Positions 61,389-64,000 of a DNA stretch of 64,000 nt are shown here, piece by piece (the stretch's first letter is position 1; each line of letters starts with the position of its first letter). Origin of the DNA: Pseudomonas syringae CC1557 (lineage in GTDB: Bacteria; Pseudomonadota; Gammaproteobacteria; Pseudomonadales; Pseudomonadaceae); assembly GCF_000452705.1 (NCBI RefSeq), contig NZ_CP007014.1, positions 2,232,001-2,296,000 on the forward strand, given 5' to 3'. Position numbers and translations under genes: made by a program. The notes under the pieces are model-generated. The model had not been told where the DNA came from and did not search any database. It was given only the letters and a program-made list of their open reading frames with translations.

Positions 61389-63350
61389 ATGCTTAGAAAT
61401 GCTCCTTTGAGTATGAAACTGCTGCTTATTCTTATGTTTCCCCTGTTGGGCTTCCTGGCGTTCGCAGGTATTTTTGTCGCTGACAAACGCGAGACGTTCA
61501 GCGACAACAGTCGAGCGGTCACGGCCACCAGCGCCGCGCAAAAACTCAGTGATGTAGTGACCACCCTGCAGCGTGAACGCGGCGCCAGCGGCGTGTTTCT
61601 GGGCAGCGGTGGCAAGTCGATGCAAGACAAGCTGAAGACCTTTCGCCAGGAATCCGACAAGGCGATCAGCGCGATGCGCGCCCAGTCGACCGAAGGCATT
61701 CCCGGGCTGGATAGCGTAAAGCGGGCACTGGATGATCTGCTTGCGCTTCGCGCCAAAGTTGATTCGCTGGCAATCAACAATACCGAGTCCGGCACGCGTT
61801 TCACTGACATCATCAAAACACTTATCGGTTTTAATTACTCGCTTGAAGCCAGTATCGAAGACCCGGTAATTCTCCGCGCACTGAGCTCGCTCAATCAATT
61901 TGTCGACATGAAAGAGCGTGCAGGCCGCGAGCGCGTCTTGCTCGGCCTGGCCTTCAACCAGAACCGTTTCGACTCGGCCCTGTTGTCGCGTTTCAGCCGT
62001 AACCTCGGTGAATTCTCCGGTTACTACGAAGCCTTTCAGCGCTGGGCCCCGGACGTTTTCAAAAGCAAACTGAGTGCTGTCCTGCAGCAGCCAGGATCGC
62101 TGGAAGTGGCGCGCCTGCAACGTCTTGGCTTTGATACCCCGTTGGGCGATCCGCTCAATGTCAAACCGGAAGACTGGTTCAACCTTGCCACCGTGCGCAT
62201 CGACATGATGGCTCAGGTAGAAGCCGAGTTGGGACAGACCGTCGTGGGCCTGGCCAGCGATGCACGCAAAGACGCTGAAAATAGCCTCTATATGGCAATC
62301 GGTACTGTAATCGTAATGCTGATCGCCGTGCTCTGGCTGGCGTCGGTGATCATCCGCAACATCAAGATTGCCGTCGTCGACGTAAACCGCACCCTGATAG
62401 CACTTTCCACCCGCGACCTGACCGCCAGAACCCGTTACACCGGCAAAGACGAGTTTGGCGAGATCTCGCGCAATCTGGACAACATGGCGCAACAGATCAG
62501 CGAAGTCATTCGCGACATCGGCAGCGCGACGGCACAGGTCGCCACGGCGGCCGAGCAGTCTTCAGCCGTCGCTTTGCAGACCAGCCAGAACGTGGCACAG
62601 CAGCGTCAGGGCACTGATCAGGTCGCCACTGCCATCAGCCAGATGAGCTCGACGGTCAAAGACGTTGCACGCAGCACCACCGATGCGGCGGCCATGTCGC
62701 AACGCGTCAACGCCAGCACGATGCAGGGCAAGATCGAGATCGACAACACCGTCACCCTGATCAAAGGTCTTTCGGTCCAGGCCGAACAGACCTCGCGCAT
62801 CATCGACGAACTCAAAGGTGAGAGCGATTCGATCTCCTCGGTCCTCGACGTCATTCGCGGTGTGGCCGATCAGACCAACCTCCTGGCACTCAACGCCGCT
62901 ATCGAAGCCGCACGTGCTGGCGAGCAAGGCCGTGGCTTCGCAGTGGTGGCCGACGAAGTGAGGAATCTAGCCAAGAAGACTCAGGAGTCGACCGTCAGCA
63001 TCCAGAACATGATCGCTAACCTGCAATCCGGTTCCGACCGCGCCGCAAGCTCCATGCAGGAAACCCTCGGCAAGGCCCAGCAAGGCGCAACAAACGTCGT
63101 GCGTGCGGGCGAATTGCTCGAAGAAATCGCCGAAGGCATCGCCAGCATCAGCGACCGCAACATCCAAGTGGCCTCGGCCGCCGAAGAACAAAGCCTGGTC
63201 GCCGAAGAAATCCACCGCAACGTCCACGACATCAACGCCCTGGTCATCCAGGTCAGCGCCGGTGCCGAGCAGACAGCGGTGACCAGCCGCGAACTGGCCA
63301 GGCTGGCTGAGCAGCAGCAGGAGTTGGTGGGGCGGTTCAGGGTGAGTTGA
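61389..63350 (+). CDS. Methyl-accepting chemotaxis protein with NIT sensor domain
   Basis: This 653-residue receptor starts at the ATG at 61389, 6 bp after GAGG; the ATG at 61377 is less favoured. It has a first membrane helix (about 9-30), a periplasmic nitrate- and nitrite-sensing NIT domain to about residue 300 ([36 protein letters not shown]), a second helix near 302-322, a HAMP linker, then the signalling domain with [35 protein letters not shown]. Nitrate receptor McpN of P. aeruginosa has a related sensor. The ligand here is inferred only. No CheR-tethering pentapeptide is at the C-terminus. Confidence 0.92.
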   Translation: MLRNAPLSMKLLLILMFPLLGFLAFAGIFVADKRETFSDNSRAVTATSAAQKLSDVVTTLQRERGASGVFLGSGGKSMQDKLKTFRQESDKAISAMRAQSTEGIPGLDSVKRALDDLLALRAKVDSLAINNTESGTRFTDIIKTLIGFNYSLEASIEDPVILRALSSLNQFVDMKERAGRERVLLGLAFNQNRFDSALLSRFSRNLGEFSGYYEAFQRWAPDVFKSKLSAVLQQPGSLEVARLQRLGFDTPLGDPLNVKPEDWFNLATVRIDMMAQVEAELGQTVVGLASDARKDAENSLYMAIGTVIVMLIAVLWLASVIIRNIKIAVVDVNRTLIALSTRDLTARTRYTGKDEFGEISRNLDNMAQQISEVIRDIGSATAQVATAAEQSSAVALQTSQNVAQQRQGTDQVATAISQMSSTVKDVARSTTDAAAMSQRVNASTMQGKIEIDNTVTLIKGLSVQAEQTSRIIDELKGESDSISSVLDVIRGVADQTNLLALNAAIEAARAGEQGRGFAVVADEVRNLAKKTQESTVSIQNMIANLQSGSDRAASSMQETLGKAQQGATNVVRAGELLEEIAEGIASISDRNIQVASAAEEQSLVAEEIHRNVHDINALVIQVSAGAEQTAVTSRELARLAEQQQELVGRFRVS

Positions 63351-63375
63351 GGACAAGGCGTCTGGTTTGATGTTC

Positions 63376-63410
63376 AAAGGCCTGGAAGCGTAAGCTTTCA
63401 GGCCTTTTTT
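63376..63410 (+). terminator. Intrinsic terminator of the chemoreceptor gene
   Basis: A 9-bp stem (AAAGGCCTG / CAGGCCTTT), extended by AAGC/GCTT around a GTAA loop, is followed by a T run. It lies 26 bp after the receptor stop. It is a textbook Rho-independent terminator. Confidence 0.9.
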
Positions 63411-63537
63411 GTTGTGCTATGCCAGTGTTCAAGTGAACACGGATCATCCAGGAAGTATGCTCATACAACATCGCAATACCGTCTCTCGACCACGACCACT
63501 CAGTCATCTTTTCACGTAACTCCAAGCCGTAAATGAA

Positions 63538-63571
63538 ATTATGTAGTGATTAAAAATAATCACTACATAAT
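63538..63571. repeat. Perfect 15-bp inverted repeat
   Basis: ATTATGTAGTGATTA at 63538-63552 and its exact reverse complement at 63557-63571 flank an AAAA spacer. It is AT-rich, unlike its surroundings, and isolated from any recognised gene. It could be an operator for an unseen regulator or a recombination/attachment remnant. Confidence 0.85.
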
Positions 63572-63991
63572 CGTTGACGCGCCTCTTTCGGCCTTGCATT
63601 ATGCAGCTGTCTCCCTGATCGGGAGCGCAGCAAAGCGGTACTGAACAGGCTCGGCAAGCCGTCGAGATGTTTCCGGATGTAGGCTGCCCACAAGGCAGAT
63701 TGATGAAGCTGACCTGGCATCGTCGTCGATAAAGGCGAGAAGCTGGCGAAACGTCCTCATGATGCTTGTATCGGATCGGTTGTGGATTCTGGGCCGGGTC
63801 TTTGGGTTTCGTGACTTCTTCTCGCTAACGTTGACGCCGCTGTGTAGCGGCTTCTCATCAAGGCTACCTGCATGTCCTTGAGGGCCAGAACTGTATTCGA
63901 CGAACGCTCCATCGCGGTTCGTGGATGAACGTCTGGCACATGAACTTGATGTATCAACTATTGAACAGTCTGCGAGTGAAGGAGCATCAAC
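63572..63991. other. Apparently degenerate or non-coding sequence
   Basis: Frames here are short and broken. A plus-strand frame, open from about 63880 to a TGA at 63993-63995, reads SRFVDERLAHELDVSTIEQSASEGAST and has protein-like composition, but no good start. It could be the end of a decayed gene or a very small one, with its stop overlapping the next ATG. Confidence 0.35.
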
Positions 63992-64000
63992 ATGAATATC
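63992..64000 (+). CDS. Start of a gene truncated by the window edge
   Basis: An ATG at 63992 follows AAGGAG (63979-63984) at 7-bp spacing, a strong ribosome site, and reads Met-Asn-Ile before the window ends. Only the first three codons are visible, so nothing can be said about the product. Confidence 0.5.

Noticed and set aside
63757..63957. 66-codon minus-strand frame near the window end
   Set aside because: It has no recognisable motif, no ribosome site and unusual composition; the region appears degenerate.
1..64000. CRISPR arrays, tRNA or rRNA genes, prophage
   Set aside because: No regularly spaced direct repeats with unique spacers, no cloverleaf with CCA-proximal features at gene ends, and no phage structural genes were seen. 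The only tandem array (19188-19382) has no spacers.

Overview
The window looks like a chromosomal stretch of a fluorescent pseudomonad, most likely of the Pseudomonas syringae group. Reasons: GC-rich coding sequence with Pseudomonas-style gene sets (glnT-glxBCD, sfnG, folE2 with a gamma-carbonic anhydrase, a NIT-domain chemoreceptor), plus intergenic repeats of kinds I recognise from that group. The species assignment is inference; no rRNA or tRNA gene was seen.

Layout. (1) 45-9869, minus strand: a tightly packed operon for uptake and breakdown of a peptide or amide. It holds a solute-binding protein, two permeases, two ATPases, two M20 peptidases and an amidase, with a divergent LysR regulator at 10076-10984. 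(2) 11150-13844: folE2, a gamma-carbonic-anhydrase-like protein and a DUF1624 membrane protein behind a probable Zur box, i.e. a zinc-starvation operon. (3) 13893-21184: a cupin-XRE regulator, then glnT-glxB-glxC-glxD behind a convincing sigma-54 promoter with an NtrC-like site, then an ammonium transporter. Unusual repeats fill the gaps: five exact-length 39-bp tandem units overlapping the glxD stop, and two copies of a roughly 250-bp structured repeat flanking amtB. (4) 21737-26839: a luciferase-like monooxygenase, a small secreted protein, sfnG (dimethylsulfone monooxygenase), a 188-bp MITE-like element and a dCache-GGDEF diguanylate cyclase. (5) 26892-31967: an RND efflux pump (permease and adaptor, no outer-membrane gene) with a divergent TetR regulator and a 20-bp operator-like dyad. 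(6) 32155-33248: a SCO and PCu(A)C copper-delivery pair. (7) 33525-39361: tonB-exbB-exbD, a TonB-dependent receptor and an orphan NitT/TauT-type binding protein. (8) 39594-46034: class II aldolase, glutaminase, DUF1615 lipoprotein, DUF1810 protein, an ABC exporter and a Tas-like aldo/keto reductase. (9) 46106-48725: an SDR translationally overlapped with a GH15 enzyme. (10) 48921-56830: small unknown proteins, two MFS carriers, mntH, an RcnB-like protein and the divergent qorB/HxlR pair. (11) 56969-63350: a PBP2-type transpeptidase, poxB, a GFA protein and a NIT-domain chemoreceptor. (12) 63351-64000: terminator, a perfect 15-bp inverted repeat, apparently degenerate sequence, and the first codons of a new gene.

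Functionally the window is a patchwork of nutrient-scavenging modules: peptide/amide nitrogen, ammonium and glutamine, sulfur, zinc and manganese, and a TonB-energised substrate. Efflux, copper, quinone/redox and wall-synthesis genes lie among them. Nothing here is a clear phage, CRISPR or secretion system. The least explained items are the amidase/M20/ABC cluster of unknown substrate, the structured repeats around amtB, the TonB-receptor/binding-protein pair without an inner-membrane transporter, and the SDR-GH15 pair.
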